Below the pieces are notes generated by a model. It was not told the origin of the DNA. It made no database searches and worked only from the letters and a program-made list of their open reading frames with translations. Positions 23,637 through 35,603 of a DNA stretch of 64,000 nt are shown here, piece by piece (within the stretch, counting starts at the first letter, position 1; every line of letters starts with the position of its first letter). Origin of the DNA: Galerina marginata (Eukaryota; Basidiomycota; Agaricomycetes; Agaricales; Galerinaceae); the NCBI GenBank assembly GCA_023014335.1, contig JAECYW010000015.1, positions 558,001 through 622,000 of the forward strand, written 5' to 3'. The position numbers and the translations under genes are program-made.

Positions 23637-25668
23637 TCAACGCAGTGAGCGCAGGGACTTAATAACGTCCTGAATGTCACTGTTCCATTCACCCGTCCAG
23701 GTCTGCGGCTTGTCGGGAACATTGTGGGTGATCGAGAAAGCAATTTCGTCGTCGTCGATGGGTGGAGGAATGATCCAGTTCGATAGAGCTGGGCCGTTGC
23801 TGTCAAAGCGAATGTCGGTCAGCAAAGAGGCGGACGCTGAATGGTTGTGGGAGGCTATGCGGAGACTTCGACGTCGGGAAGCGGGAGTGTAGGAAAGGGA
23901 ACGCGACAGGGTTGACGAAGGAACTGAATCACGACCGTTCTCTTGTCCCACATCTAAAGTATCGCCGGGGTGGGGGGTCAACCTCTCGGCAGATGAGTTA
24001 GGCACTGGATTTGGAGACGGGGGCGAGAACATGATTGGGGATCCAGGTGAATGGCAGATGTCACTGGATGATTCATTGAGGTCGAACTCGTCTTCGAGCC
24101 CAAGTTGGTGTAAGTCATCGGTCAACGTTGACATGGTGTGTTGTGTCGCGACAGAATCGCGAGGGCGACCAGAAGGCCGAACGAACATAGAGCTCAAGCT
24201 CGTTATTGATAGACTGGAGCGCCGAGCGATTTTGGCGCTTCGGCTCGTCTTCGAGAAGGTGCCATTTGTTGGTATTGGCGGTCGATGCTCATTTTGGTGT
24301 AAAAGATCGTTCCTGTGTGCATCGAATAAATTTTCTGGCGGGACGTCGCCGAAAGTACGAGCTAGCTTGCTGAGACTTCTCTGGCGATGATTTGTAGGTA
24401 TAGAAGGATTCATCTCGTCGTCGGAGACATCAAAATCGAGGTCTACGTTGTCTGGTATATTATCGGGAATTGTCGTGGTCGGAGTAGAAGGTGGGGGGTT
24501 ACTACTGAACGTAGACGACGATGCTGAAAAAGCAGGTGATAGTGAGATTTCTTCTGCGCTCCTGACTGTCCGCATACGCCGAATAGGTGGGTCGCTAGGA
24601 AAGAATGGCGCCGATGGAGGTCCCGACTCCCCCGCAAAATGTATGGAACTATTGACCGTAGACGAGGAATTGTTTGTGACGTGGTAGGAAAGTTGGGCCG
24701 GTATGGGATGGACAGACCTGGGCTCGGCTCTCTCCTTGCCCTTTCTTTTTGGAAATTTTGCGCCACCCCTGTTCAGGATGGTTAGGAAAGTGGGAGGCGT
24801 TGCAAGTGGTTTTGGGCGTGAGCCTAAGCCACCACGTCCAGTCGGTGGGATGAACACAGGCTTGTCAGGTACAACTGGTTTGACGTCCGAAAATTCTTGG
24901 AGGGGTACGAGTGAAACATCTCGAGTTTTCGGACGAGGGGACAGCTCCTCAGGTTGGAGTGCAACTAGCCGAAGTCGAGAGCCTGAGCCGCCCCTTCCCA
25001 TAACACGAAGCGTTGATCCACTAGACCCGCTGTCCTGAGAGCTGGTAGACGGTGATTTACTACCGCTCCCTCGTGCTGCCGCCATTGAGTTTACAGAGGC
25101 AGAAGGCGAAGAATATGAAGTGAAAGTCGTTGAATTTGTCGGTGAATGACTCCGCAAGCCTGAGTTTATACTGCTGGCAGTTCGCCGCGATTTGGCGTCT
25201 GACGAGGTCCTGGATACTTCGGCTAGGACACAAATACATATGAGACTAGGACGCAAATACTAGACGGAACTCACAAATCGACTTGCGAGGCGGTTCGGAG
25301 AGTGCGTTTAAACGATGGGAAGGCTGTTCCGTTTCCCAGGCCCGTGGAGTAAAAGGACGAGTTTCTTGAACGGGTACTGGGTGAGCTAACATTCCATTGA
25401 GAATGGATGTGACCACTTGAGGTGACACCTGTTTGGACCCCCGACTTCGAGTGCGTTGGGAAGTAGTAGATGGAAGGAAAGGAGATGGGGTCGACGACTC
25501 GGAACGGGAAGGAATGAAGTTGCTGAGAGACGAGGGCAATCGAGGTGAAGGATCAAAAGAGGTGGATTTATCTCCAGCTTTGGCCAGCTTTTGCGGGGAA
25601 CCGAAGAAAGAACGAGGTTCATCTTTTGACTTGAGGTGTGCCGTACTATGAGTGGTCCGGTGGGTCAT
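23637..25668 (-). CDS. Uncharacterised Ser/Pro-rich protein with repeated RGG-GSR motifs
   Basis: Two exons (25668-25275 and 25222-23637) join in phase 1 and give 659 residues. I chose the ATG at 25668 (MTHRTTHSTAHLKSK); an in-frame ATG at 25770 exists but its extra residues look like leader sequence. The protein is largely disordered: Ser/Thr/Pro-rich, with basic clusters and an acidic patch (NVDLDFDVSDDEMN). It carries three variants of one motif: GRGGSGSRLR, GRGGLGSRPKP and NRGGAKFPKRKGK. Similar GRGG-type repeats occur in fungal disordered proteins. A C-terminal block (PQTWTGEWNSDIQDVIKSLR) is likely the most conserved part. No enzyme domain is visible, and I do not recognise the function. 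Confidence 0.65.
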
Positions 25669-26879
25669 AATCGCCGTCCAGAAATAGTGCAGACAAGCAA
25701 TGCGCAATGACTGAAGTGGTGTCCAAAGACGAGGGGTGTTTTGGGAAAGCGAATGGGGGTCGATTCCCAAGGATATATCTCGATGGGTGGGAGGCCGTTA
25801 AGCAGCTGATGTTGCGCCGGTTATCAGGTATCCAGGGTTCAGGTTGGGATCCAAATTTCATAATTATATCCATCATGTTCCACAGCCTGCGCGATGCAGA
25901 TCTGATCACAGGGACCGCGTAAAGCAGGCTCAGAGGAATCTCCTCAGCCTGGCACGCTGTAAAAGTCGCCGAATCCACTGGTTTGGTCTCCCTATAAGAA
26001 TCTCGATCAGTAAAAGGATAGAAAGGCATCGAGCAACGTGAAATTGAGACCACTTGCCCTTCTGAAAAAGAAATCCCACTATCAATCAGGATCTGACGGC
26101 CGAGTGATATCCAAACATAATCCAACTCCGGCCATCCTCCTCTCTCATAACTCTCTCGGTTGCTCGCCCTGCCCTTGGAGATCTTCAAGCGCGCAAAACC
26201 AACGCAACAACCAAGTCGTTCCTTGATGATTGAGGTGACACATGTCCGAAAAGAAACAGGAGGTCGGCATCGCTAAGCGAACCGTTATTTGCCAAGCCTT
26301 ACTCTTCCAAATATAGTTGTATCAAAAATATGAACGGTGTGTCCACAAAGCTTCCTTCAGGTCCATTCAAATTTACTTGTCGGCATACAAGACTTGAAAA
26401 CGGTCATCCATGTGTGCGTATTCTATTACTCCTCAACCTTTCTTTTGAATGTTCCCAAGTCTTTCCAACAGATTTGGTATCGACTGTTTTCTGATTTCCG
26501 ACGCGGGTAACATGGTGAGCAAATGGTGAATAATTTGATGAGCAACGATGCGATTGCATGTGCTCCTGGTTTATTTCTAGCTTTTAAGAGGACTCTCCAG
26601 AGTATCTCCTCAAGGAATCTTTCTAACCGAATTGAGACGTCCTTACATGTTTCTGGCGACGATACTCGTCTCTAGTGTTGACCTCTTTCAACCCATGCAC
26701 TTCATACTTTGTCCTCTATTCAGTGGAAACCGCTCCGAGTTTTGTTTAAAACTTGTACTCTAGCCTTTGGTCGCTTTCGAAGAGTCTTGAACCTATCTCA
26801 CTTGGCCATTTTTGGGCGATACCTGTGACTGCGACAGGATTCTTCAATCCCGTGGTGATATTCACCATAATAGAATACG

Positions 26880-27760
26880 GCAGAGAATTTTTACCACACA
26901 GTGCTTGTAACGACTACGTCGGCGCTCGTCCATAGCACCCCATCCCGCTCTCCGACCACAAGTCTTGCGACTCGACGCCAAAAAAAAATTCCAGAATTAT
27001 CAATTGGTCATTTCGGACGGTGAGCCCGGACAACTCTCCCCCAGTAACCTAGTAGCGAACGCCTCTTGCGAAATCCATCTTTGATACATCTCTTTGTTTG
27101 ATGAATGTGTGGATGTATGAATATACTGACTGGCTTTCCTTTTTCTCTTCCAATTTTCCGGAGCAATCCCGAGGTCAACAGCACATGAACCATTATTCAC
27201 GAATCCCTATGACTCCAATCACTCACGTCTTTAAATTTGGATCGCTCTCACTGTGGTGCCCTCCGTTCAGTGATACCCACTCCTAGTGACTCCTTTAGTT
27301 CTTTCTTTGTGTAGATCTATAGGCGAGTGCTTCTCATACCTGGCCATGGTCATCATAAACTCGACCTCTACTCGGGCGCGCCTGTCCTTGCATGGAGTCC
27401 CGAATACTATCCGACACTCCATAAATCTTTGGTTTCTCGGTTCGCCCTCGTATTTCATCATTATACGCATGTCGAGTTCCCATATGCACCCACTAGGAAA
27501 GCCAATGTCCAGTGATTGTAACAACGACGTCAGCGCTTGTCATAGCCTCCCCCACAATCGACCGTTTTCGTCTTTCCGGCCTTTGCGGGAAGTGGTATTG
27601 ACAGGTACTTAGTAGTATGTACTGTATATTATATTATGAGACTGACAACAGAGCTCCATGATTAAGTCTTGACAGGAAGACAGTGGCGTAGGTACGCCTC
27701 CCTAAATCTATCTCTGATATGCCTCTTTTAATTGATGTGTCCTGGCTTGCTTACTTTCTA
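26880..27760. repeat. Diverged tandem duplication, offset about 630 bp
   Basis: Two blocks recur in the same order. GTGCTTGTAACGACTACGTC near 26900 matches GTGATTGTAACAACGACGTC near 27514. CGCCTCTTGCGAAATCCATC near 27060 matches CGCCTCCCTAAATCTATCTC near 27695. Order and spacing fit an old duplication; boundaries cannot be set by eye. Confidence 0.4.
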
Positions 27761-28378
27761 TCAGGTCTGGCGTAGTCGTTAACTGAAAGTGCACTTACGG
27801 TCAGTGGATATAACTTCAACAGGATACCTTCAAAGCGGGTCCCAAATTATGAATTTCCGCTCATATATACTTCCTTCCCTCAGCGTCTTAGGTTCGTAGG
27901 ATCCAGAATGGAGGACAAGTGGCACTATTTTTATATACTCTATCCATCATCCGAATTGCCCAAGGTTACTGTATGCCACTTTTTAACAAAGTGCATAGCG
28001 CCAGTCCCACTTGACACCCGTATTGACTGCCTCTATGTCTTCAGTGGAGTGATCACCATGTCAGTTCTGGAGAGTGTGACTTGGATGCAACTTGGATGGG
28101 TGTAAACCGACGGGAATCCCTATCAGGTAACTGCCGGCCTAGAAAGACCCGTGGACTCTGCATTGTTTGGCAATTCCTCGTTCTGTGGAGTTGCGACTCG
28201 GACATGCGAGTATTAACTCTGCACCCTAGGGTAGATCAATGCTTAACATTTTCTGAAACGCTTTCGGCACGGCGATGGACGACATCATCGACTATCTACT
28301 AGCTGCAATTTACCATAACGTCATTATAGTACGGTTCTCAGACGCCGGGCGATGCTCTAGATGGGTGAGGAGGGGGCT

Positions 28379-28412
28379 CGCTTGAGTGTCCCGTCCGCTT
28401 GAGTGTCCCGTC
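28379..28412. repeat. 17-bp perfect tandem duplication
   Basis: CGCTTGAGTGTCCCGTC occurs twice in direct succession in non-coding DNA. Confidence 0.8.
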
Positions 28413-28972
28413 AACTGGGTGTTGAAAATTATGAGCGCACTATGGATGTTACCACCCGTTGGTTCGTGCTACAGATAAGTCATTGGTCAGTACACATGAA
28501 AAAGACTACGAATTCTGTTAGTCTGACTATGGGAGACTAGGTTCGTTCACACCCTTTTTTTGTTGGAGCCCTCTCTTGTCTTGGGTAAATTTCCATAGCC
28601 GTTCGCCAACTCTCGCCCTGTCAAAACTCTTCTCATGCAAGTTGCCACGTTAAGCCTGGGTTTCACTGATGACCTCGGTTGCCACCTCACCGCTGTTGAC
28701 GTTTCTGAGAGAGTTGTCCATTTACGTTTCGGCGCTGATTGTAGGAAATATTGCTACTTACTTTACGCCCGCTTGGGCTGCAGCACAAAATGTATCGCCG
28801 GAACCTGACGCATCAATCGAGACCGTCAATGGGTATGTTCTATACATATTACAAGTGGAGTAAGTTTCCGAGTGCCGAAAGCAAACTGAGCTGGTTCTAA
28901 AATTCTAGGATGTGAATTATTTGAAGATGTAAGAATCGCTTTCCATGTGAGGTTCGTTCGAACCAAATGTCC

Positions 28973-30009
28973 TCATCTATGTTTATGACCAGGGTTCAAG
29001 TCCTGGCCATCGGCCAATAACACAGGCTCGTCGTGGTCTTTCGAGGCTGGTGGTTCACCCATCGCCTTCCTTAGCTGAGCAGAATGCAGGACCTTGGCGT
29101 ATCGCGGCTGAATGAAGGTCGCCGAGGCTTCAACAAGCAACTTTCCTTGCAAGTCCTCCACACGGCCAGACACGGTAGCCTTTCGACCTTTAACCTCACC
29201 GATGTGCGTTTTGATCACTACGAACTGTTATTTTTGTGTCAATGACGAACTTTCTCCGGTAACAGATAACGCGAAAATACTTTACCTGATCGGCCATGGT
29301 TGGGGCCCGATAATTCAGTGTGAGTTGAGCAGTGACGCCTACCTTCTCAGGCAAGTTACTTATAGCCTAAATAAAAGAGCAGAATTATATATCAGCGCGG
29401 GCACAGTAGGAGAGATAACGACCTAGAGTTTTCATGCTAAATGTTTATGCTCACAGTTCTTGCAAGAGTCTCATCCAGAAGCGTCGCTAATAGCCCTCCA
29501 TGAATAATACCGTCGTGGCCGCACAAACCCCTCCCAAGATGCAGGAAAACAACGCTCTCCGACTCGTCGCGCTTTGCACGAATCAAAGGCAGCAGAGCGA
29601 GCTTTCCGGGCCCTCTTAGCGCACCGGCTGTCAGGTTGTTCACCCTTCTCTCCTCTGGAAAATGTTGATACGGCCGCGTCTCGTACCACCCCTTTGCATC
29701 GTCGCTTTCTCGCAGTTGCTTGAGGAGCGAGAGAGCCTGAAGCTTCTCTTCTAGATTCGCAGAATACGCCAGGGATTCCGGTGAGTCAGGTTCAGCAGGG
29801 GGACCGGGTGCTACACGAGGAAACAGAATGGATATTGGTGGTGGTGGATATATAGCGCCTAGCGTCCCTGCTACCATCGACGCAACTGCCACAGCAGCAA
29901 ATGTCGCCAGAGGTCGTCGAGGTCGATGTGAAGGTGGTGCCGTCGAGAACGGCCGGGAATTACGGGCGCCTAGTGTACGCTGTAGTATTCTTAGTGTTTT
30001 TGTCGACAT
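28973..30009 (-). CDS. Hotdog-fold thioesterase, probably mitochondrial
   Basis: Three exons (30009-29455, 29366-29286, 29224-28973) join in phase and give 295 residues. The N-terminus MSTKTLRILQRTLGARNSRP is Arg-rich without acids, as in a mitochondrial presequence. A hydrophobic stretch (ATFAAVAVASMVAGTLGAIY) near residues 35-55 may anchor it in a membrane. The 4HBT thioesterase core follows: CGHDGIIHGGLLATLLDETL near residues 160-183, where HGG and Asp-Glu are characteristic. Next come GVTAQLTLNYRAPTMADQF and KGRKATVSGRVEDLQGKLLV, with LVEASATFIQPRYAK near the end. It likely hydrolyses an acyl-CoA; chain length is unknown. Its start is 352 bp from the 3' end of the neighbouring reductase on the same strand. 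Confidence 0.85.
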
Positions 30010-30360
30010 TATTTAGGCTGACCGCGTCTTCTGGACTCCTCTGCCGGGAAGGTTGTGGATAACATCAAAGCCATTGCATCGACAGCAAAGTTTGGTGGCT
30101 GTGTGTCAACGGGAAAAGGTTTCCCGGAGCCGGTTCGGGAATAACCGGTCCAATCTTTTCTTACTCGCCGCGACCAGTGAAAGTTGGCTGGAGATAATCG
30201 ACATTCACTTGCAACTTGCATATGTAGACTCAGTATCGATACTAAGATTATTATTTTCAACTGAGATTAACCCTGGTTCACGGGTAAACCAGGCAAATAA
30301 ATTTCTAAGTTCGAATTGACAGATGTTTACTGCCTCCAAACTGCCTCAACCTAAAGAAAT

Positions 30361-31873
30361 CTACCACCCTCGTCTAGCAAAATCCTCGAGAGTATCCTTC
30401 GACGTTTCCACCTTAGTATGGAACTTAATACCCAGAATCTTCTGTTCCTTGGATTTATCGTATGATATATGGTAGACCCGTTCGCCTTCAAGAATCTCCG
30501 GGAACCCTTTATTAAGCTTATGAGACGGGAGCGGAGACGGGGATAAAGAGTTCGCAGCCTCAACTGGAGCCCACAAATAAATATCAGTTTTTGTCTATAT
30601 TCAACATCATTTGGAACTTACGCCACTCCTGCCAATTATAGCCACCTATTAAAATGAAAATCGAATCCGTCTGGTTAATTAGGAACTGAGAGAAAGGCTC
30701 ACCTCCCGATGTAATGATTCTCTCGCCACCTGCTTCTTCCTTCTCCAGAGCCAAAACATGCGCAAGGGCAGTGTCTCGTACATCGACCCACGAGTTCGCC
30801 GCCGAGAGTGTTTCCTTGGTTTTAGGAGTTTCAGCAACTACCATATCGTACCAAGTTTGGAGCGATGTATTCAGCGACTTCAATGAAGTTACATCGTGAA
30901 TTGGGGGCTGTTGTCAGTGGTCATTAGCACAAGAATAAGACTTGACTCTTAACGAGTAAACTCACCCCAAACACCTATAATTAGAAGCATTCAAAATTGG
31001 CCATGTGAGTTTAAAGCACATGAACGAGGGACTGACAAATGGTGGGTTAATAACTCCAACATCCCATCGGACCTCCGTTTTATGCTTCTCGTAGAAATCC
31101 CATGCTCCTATTTTTGCCAGAAGTAGTGAGCACCAATGAGGCTTCACAGATAAGCAACATACCTTTCTCTGCCAAAACTTTAGAAGCACGATAAATGGTC
31201 ATTGGAGCAGACTTATTTCCCTGTGCCTCAACCTCTTTGGGGGAGTTGACATTCCAATCACGCTCGCTGAACACCGTCGGCTTGTCGGGCGGGGCCATAA
31301 CGGACGCGCAGGAAGAAGTGATTACCACGCGCTTGACTTTATTTCTGACATATTTACCAATCAGGTATTCAAGAAGGATACAGAATTATTAACATCGGAC
31401 GTACCCATTTTTGAGAGCACTCTTCAGCATGCCGACCGTTCCCTGAACGGCAGGACGGATGAAATCTATAAGCAAAGTTCAGGTCACTTAGTTTTCAAGG
31501 AGTGTGATAGGTGATAAGCTTTTCTACCTTCAGGATCTGTAACGTTGGTGTGGAACGGGGAGGCAGTGTGAGCAATTGCGTCCACATCCTTGACCGCGTC
31601 GTCAAAAGCCCCTTCCTAGAAATCCTTTAACTTCACGTCAAATGGAGCTTCAGACGCTCCTACCTTGACAATGTCGTCAACGATAACCAATTCCAGCTTA
31701 TCACCATACCCAAGCGATGTGAAATAGTCCTTCATAAACTTGGCCTTCGCGTCAGTGCGCACAGTTCCACGCACGGCGTAGCCACGCTCAAGGAGCAGAC
31801 GCGTCACCCACATGGCGATGTAACCGTTGGCGCCAGATACGAGTACTTTATCACCTTTAACAATGGTCGGCAT
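30361..31873 (-). CDS. NAD(P)-dependent epimerase/reductase, dihydroflavonol-reductase-like
   Basis: Nine exons join in phase: 31873-31664, 31615-31528, 31465-31405, 31344-31163, 31107-31037, 30974-30966, 30907-30703, 30645-30622 and 30563-30361, giving 350 residues. This is an extended short-chain dehydrogenase of the DFR/Gre2 type that reduces carbonyl substrates with NADPH. The cofactor motif is VSGANGYIAMWVTRLLLERG near residues 10-30. VVITSSCASV and YRASKVLAEK supply the active-site Ser and the YxxxK pair. The C-terminal part includes SWVDVRDTALAHVLALEKEE. Exon 6 is only 9 nt (Val-Phe-Gly). An upstream in-frame ATG at 31933 is possible, but MPTIVKGDKVLVSGA is the usual family start. A paralogue lies at the right edge of the window. 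Confidence 0.9.
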
Positions 31874-33262
31874 TGTGGTTTCGGTTTGAGGTTGGATCGT
31901 GGGTTCAGGATTTTTTTCTTCGAGGTTGATCATGAGGAAGGGGAAACAGGATATCTAATCAGTTGCGTCATTGCGATTACGTGAGACGATCTGGCCAGTC
32001 GGTCCGCCAGCGGCTCGCATTTGTGTTCTAATATAGCAATTGATTTCAAGTCCAGCGAAGCTTTGAAGATGCCAAAATACTAATTGTCGTCTGCTATTCG
32101 TAACGCAAAATCTCTCGTTCCGCTTTCATGCACCGCCTTCCAAAAATCTAGGTCCTTTTAGGTGACAAGGTGTTCACAACGCTTATACCATGCCATTAGC
32201 AGATGAGAAAGTGATTTTGAGCAATGTCCAGCTCCGAGAAAGATACTGTTAGCTACTAATTGAAAGGATTGTAGTCGGAAGGGAGTGTTCGTAAGAGGTA
32301 TCTGGGTAGAAAGCAGAAATTACGCCACTCCTGCCAAATATAGCAAAGTCGAGATTGACATCAATTTCGACGGACTTCAGCGATCACAGTCACCTTGGGG
32401 CTGATTAGAAGCCCTGAATCCCAATATCACTCACCACAAAAGGTGTAGTAAATTTTATATCTACCTTTGATAAGATGACCAATGGGTTGCACATGGCGCA
32501 GAGTACTTCAAGTTGCCGAAAAGTCACAGTTGGTTGTCGCACTGTTGTCGCTTCGCGGTTAGTCTCTCTCAGTCAGACTACGATAGTATATGTTAGACTC
32601 AGTGTCCATAACTCGACTCCGGATCCCAGCACCATGGCAATTCAAAATTGGATATCTTTTGCGAAGTCTTTTCGAATTTGGAGCTGGTGGGGACAGATTG
32701 ATGGCCGAGCCAATCTCCGAGCCAATCATGTGCCGGCGCCAAGTTGTATCGGCGCTTATCACGAACCTCATATATCAGTAATTGTTCATTTACTCACTTG
32801 CATACAGGGAGTTTCTGATATGTACCAAAAAAGAAAACGGTAAGATACACGAGTAAATGACCACTGGAGATGCGATCTCATTCTCGTTGGCTAGCTTGAG
32901 AAGTCGAAAAATAAGGGTCACTTTCGCATCTCTTTGTGAATAATCAGCTTTATGAAGCAGACAGGTTAAAGTCGAACGCTGGGCACCTTTAGATACTTGG
33001 ATAGAGATCCCGCAACTGTTAGAAAATTGAATTCGCGCGCCATGGAAGAATAGTGGCCATTGATGTCGGATAAGATAGAATCAACACACCGGTATAGGCG
33101 GCGCGACACTGGGGCACTAGATAGCACAGATAGCACCCGCTTACCATCATAGTCAAAGTGGGTAAGAGGATTAGGGGATGTAGTTTGGAAGAACCTAGAG
33201 ACCGACAGGGCGATGAGATGGAGTACAACAGAGTGAGAAGATCTAGAGGTCTGCTGAAACAC
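31874..33262. other. Gene-poor region with a reductase exon relic
   Basis: Promoter of the reductase, then about 1.1 kb without an intact gene. 32319-32344 nearly repeats reductase exon 8 with its splice site (see findings). A minus-strand open stretch at 32966-33262 directly follows the NACHT stop; it could be an extra 3' exon but does not look like the family C-terminus. Confidence 0.35.
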
Positions 33263-35388
33263 TCACCCTAGGCATGCTGACCACAATTGTTCAAGCGCCA
33301 AAACTATGATAGGCACATGTGTGTCGTCCGACATAGCATATACACCAGCTCTGGCGTTATCGTAAAAAAATTGGCGAAGAAAATCCACGTATTCCATGCT
33401 GGGATCAGCTGATGGAAAAAAACTCGAAATTAAGGACAACACAGGCATGTGTGGTGGTTGGTCAATCAATTGTCTGCAGGAATTCACGGATAGTCCACCA
33501 CCAAACACAATATAACACCACATCGTCTCCTTGCTGTAACGAGCCTCCTGCATTTCGGAGAGAAGGCACTGGTCAAAAATTTTGATGTGACGCTTCAACA
33601 GATCTTGCGCACGCAAATCTATCTGAGCTTGGAATCAATAACAGTCTACCAGAGGTTCAAAGTAAAGAAGACCTGGCCGGATAACCATGGAAAATAACGA
33701 GGAAGGAAGTCTACGTGTAAAGTGCGAATCTGCATGTCCGCAATAACCAATGAGAGATCCAAGGAGGTGAGGCTTTCCAAAAGTTCTGTTGTGAGACGTG
33801 CTTGATAACAATAATTTTTCAAACCGATCAACGCATGCCGATGCCCGAAATGATATTTATCTATAAATCCTCAACAAGTCTGCTAAATTTGGAATTGAAT
33901 TGGGCAACTTACATTTAGCAATAGCTTGAATACGAATACAACAAACTGCCAGATCTGCGTGAGCAAGACTGGAGTCTAAGTAGTATGTGCCAGAGCGAGA
34001 TCGGTCAAATAGGAAGTCACCGAGCGAGGCATGAAATATAGCGATATCGATGCTATCATGCGCTGGGATTTGCATAATTGAATGTAGACTGCTGAGAGCA
34101 AGGTATGTACTTCCCTTTTGCAGTGAAAGAAAATAATCGAGGTATCTAGGCGAGCGTGTGCTATATCTAGGCGAGCGTGTGTCATATTCGCCAGGAAAGT
34201 TCGCCAGAAGCAGGTAGCCCAATATACGGGACACAAGACCATAATCTTCAGCAGTGGATAATACGTGCCTATAGAGATCATCGAGTTCTGCGAATGGGGT
34301 TCCATCTTCAATGCTTCGGAGTCCCAGGATTGTATCAAGTCTATCTGTAGGACGATGGCCATGTGCTTCGACGTACTTGATAACTGTCGATGCATATATG
34401 AACTGGCCTGAAGATTTTGCAACCAATTTATCTATTGCCTCAAGCGGTGGCCAGACTTGTGGGATGTAACGCCTCATCTGGTGTTTATCACGGATTTTCT
34501 GGAACCGGCCGACAAGGAATTCCCTGATGTCGTAATCCGCACACCAAAGAGTATTGTCGAGAGCAATTCGACATAAATTGGGCTCGATATGCCCGTCGCT
34601 AAACATCTCCCGGATGTGGTACTCTGGACGACTGGCAAATAGAATGGCAAATGGGAGTTTATGAAGAGTAACAAGGTGGGTAAATGTGTGGATAATTGCT
34701 GTCTGTGCTCTGGGATCCCGACACTCGTCTAGTCCATCAATGATTATAAGACGTGGTTGAGGGCCAAGGTTAGTGGCAGGGGTACCCGACTCGGGCATCT
34801 TTGAAACGGGTTCAACGACCAAGGCCATGAATTGAGTTTCGAGATCGCGTGTGAGCAAAGCTGGATCGTGTTCTATGGCTTTCTCTATCAGGGTTCTTGC
34901 TTCAGGAAAGGACAGAGCAATCTGATAACTAATCGTGGCCACCAATCGTTTCTCGTCGTAGCGCCCAGCTGCAGATCTCGAGAAGAAGAAAGTGCCCAAC
35001 AGAAGGCCGTATTTGGAGCAAAATTCAGCGATGGATTGTGCAATCGCTGATTTGCCTGAGCCTGCTGGGCCGTAAATCCACATAAAATCTGGGGATGACG
35101 GGTCTCGAGATTCTTGGAGCCAGTCCATGATTTTTTGAAGGACGGCGGTTCTAGTGTTAGGGTGACATTTTGGTGGGTCGAAGCGCTCGCCGGAGTTGTG
35201 GAGAGCGCCTTGCGCGATGCCTTCAACAAGAATTTCGATCCCTAAAAGACGACCATGAAGCACAGCAATGAGAAGCGTTCCACACTGAGCTCACCAGGCC
35301 TTTGAACGCGGGTATTCGAGTGGTAATCTCCTCCAACGGCGAGAAAAGACCCTCCAAGTACAGTGAATTGGTGCGAGTTCGAGAACAT
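33263..35388 (-). CDS. NACHT P-loop NTPase (fungal NLR-like)
   Basis: Four exons (35388-35295, 35241-33913, 33860-33673, 33622-33263) join in phase and give 656 residues. Exon 1 encodes MFSNSHQFTVLGGSFLAVGG and GDYH, a short N-terminal motif common on Agaricomycete NACHT proteins. The next segment IEILVEGIAQGALHNSGERF leads to the conserved PPKCHPNTR. Walker A is IYGPAGSGKSAIAQSIAE, Walker B is RLIIIDGLDECRD, and a sensor-like SRPEYHIREMF follows. The C-terminal part is helical (DRLDTILGLRSIE, ILGYLLLANFPGEYDT) and lacks WD40, ankyrin or TPR repeats. Such proteins are linked to non-self recognition in fungi by family. A 21-bp in-frame tandem duplication lies at 34145-34186. The exact 3' end (33263) is less certain than the rest. 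Confidence 0.85.
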
Positions 35389-35603
35389 AAAGACAGTGGT
35401 CCGAGTGTGATGGTCAACGTTAAAGCTCAAGCGCTCAAGCTTCAAGTTCGAGTAGATTGAGCGGAGTACGGTTGGATACGATCAGGTGCACCGGAGACCG
35501 GTCCGCACTTGCCGCAATTTCAAACGGTTTGCAATCGATTCCTTGTCAACTCCAAGGTCTACTGAGTACTCTGACTCGGAGGAGGTAAGTGATTTCCACA
35601 GAC
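35389..35603. promoter_or_regulatory. Bidirectional promoter between NACHT and methyltransferase genes
   Basis: 215 bp separate divergent start codons. A short plus-strand ORF overlaps the methyltransferase start in another frame and may be leader sequence. No TATA box seen. Confidence 0.45.

Larger units (their letters stand above)
25669..28972. other. Gene-poor region with diverged duplications
   Basis: Promoter of the preceding gene, then about 2.5 kb without an intact gene. Open stretches on both strands are short and overlapping. A 64-codon plus-strand ORF at 28669-28863 has a hydrophobic segment (ELSIYVSALIVGNIATYFT) but no family match. Repeats are listed separately. Confidence 0.35.

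Noticed and set aside
25669..25770. Upstream in-frame start for the Ser/Pro-rich protein
   Set aside because: The added residues are unlike the rest and the 25668 ATG gives a cleaner basic start; kept only as an alternative.
28980..29010. tRNA T-arm-like GGGTTCAAGTCC
   Set aside because: It lies in the coding C-terminus of the thioesterase and has no D arm or acceptor stem around it.
31874..31933. Upstream ATG (MINLEEKNPEPT) for the reductase
   Set aside because: The family normally begins a few residues before the VSGANGYIA motif; the extension looks like leader sequence.
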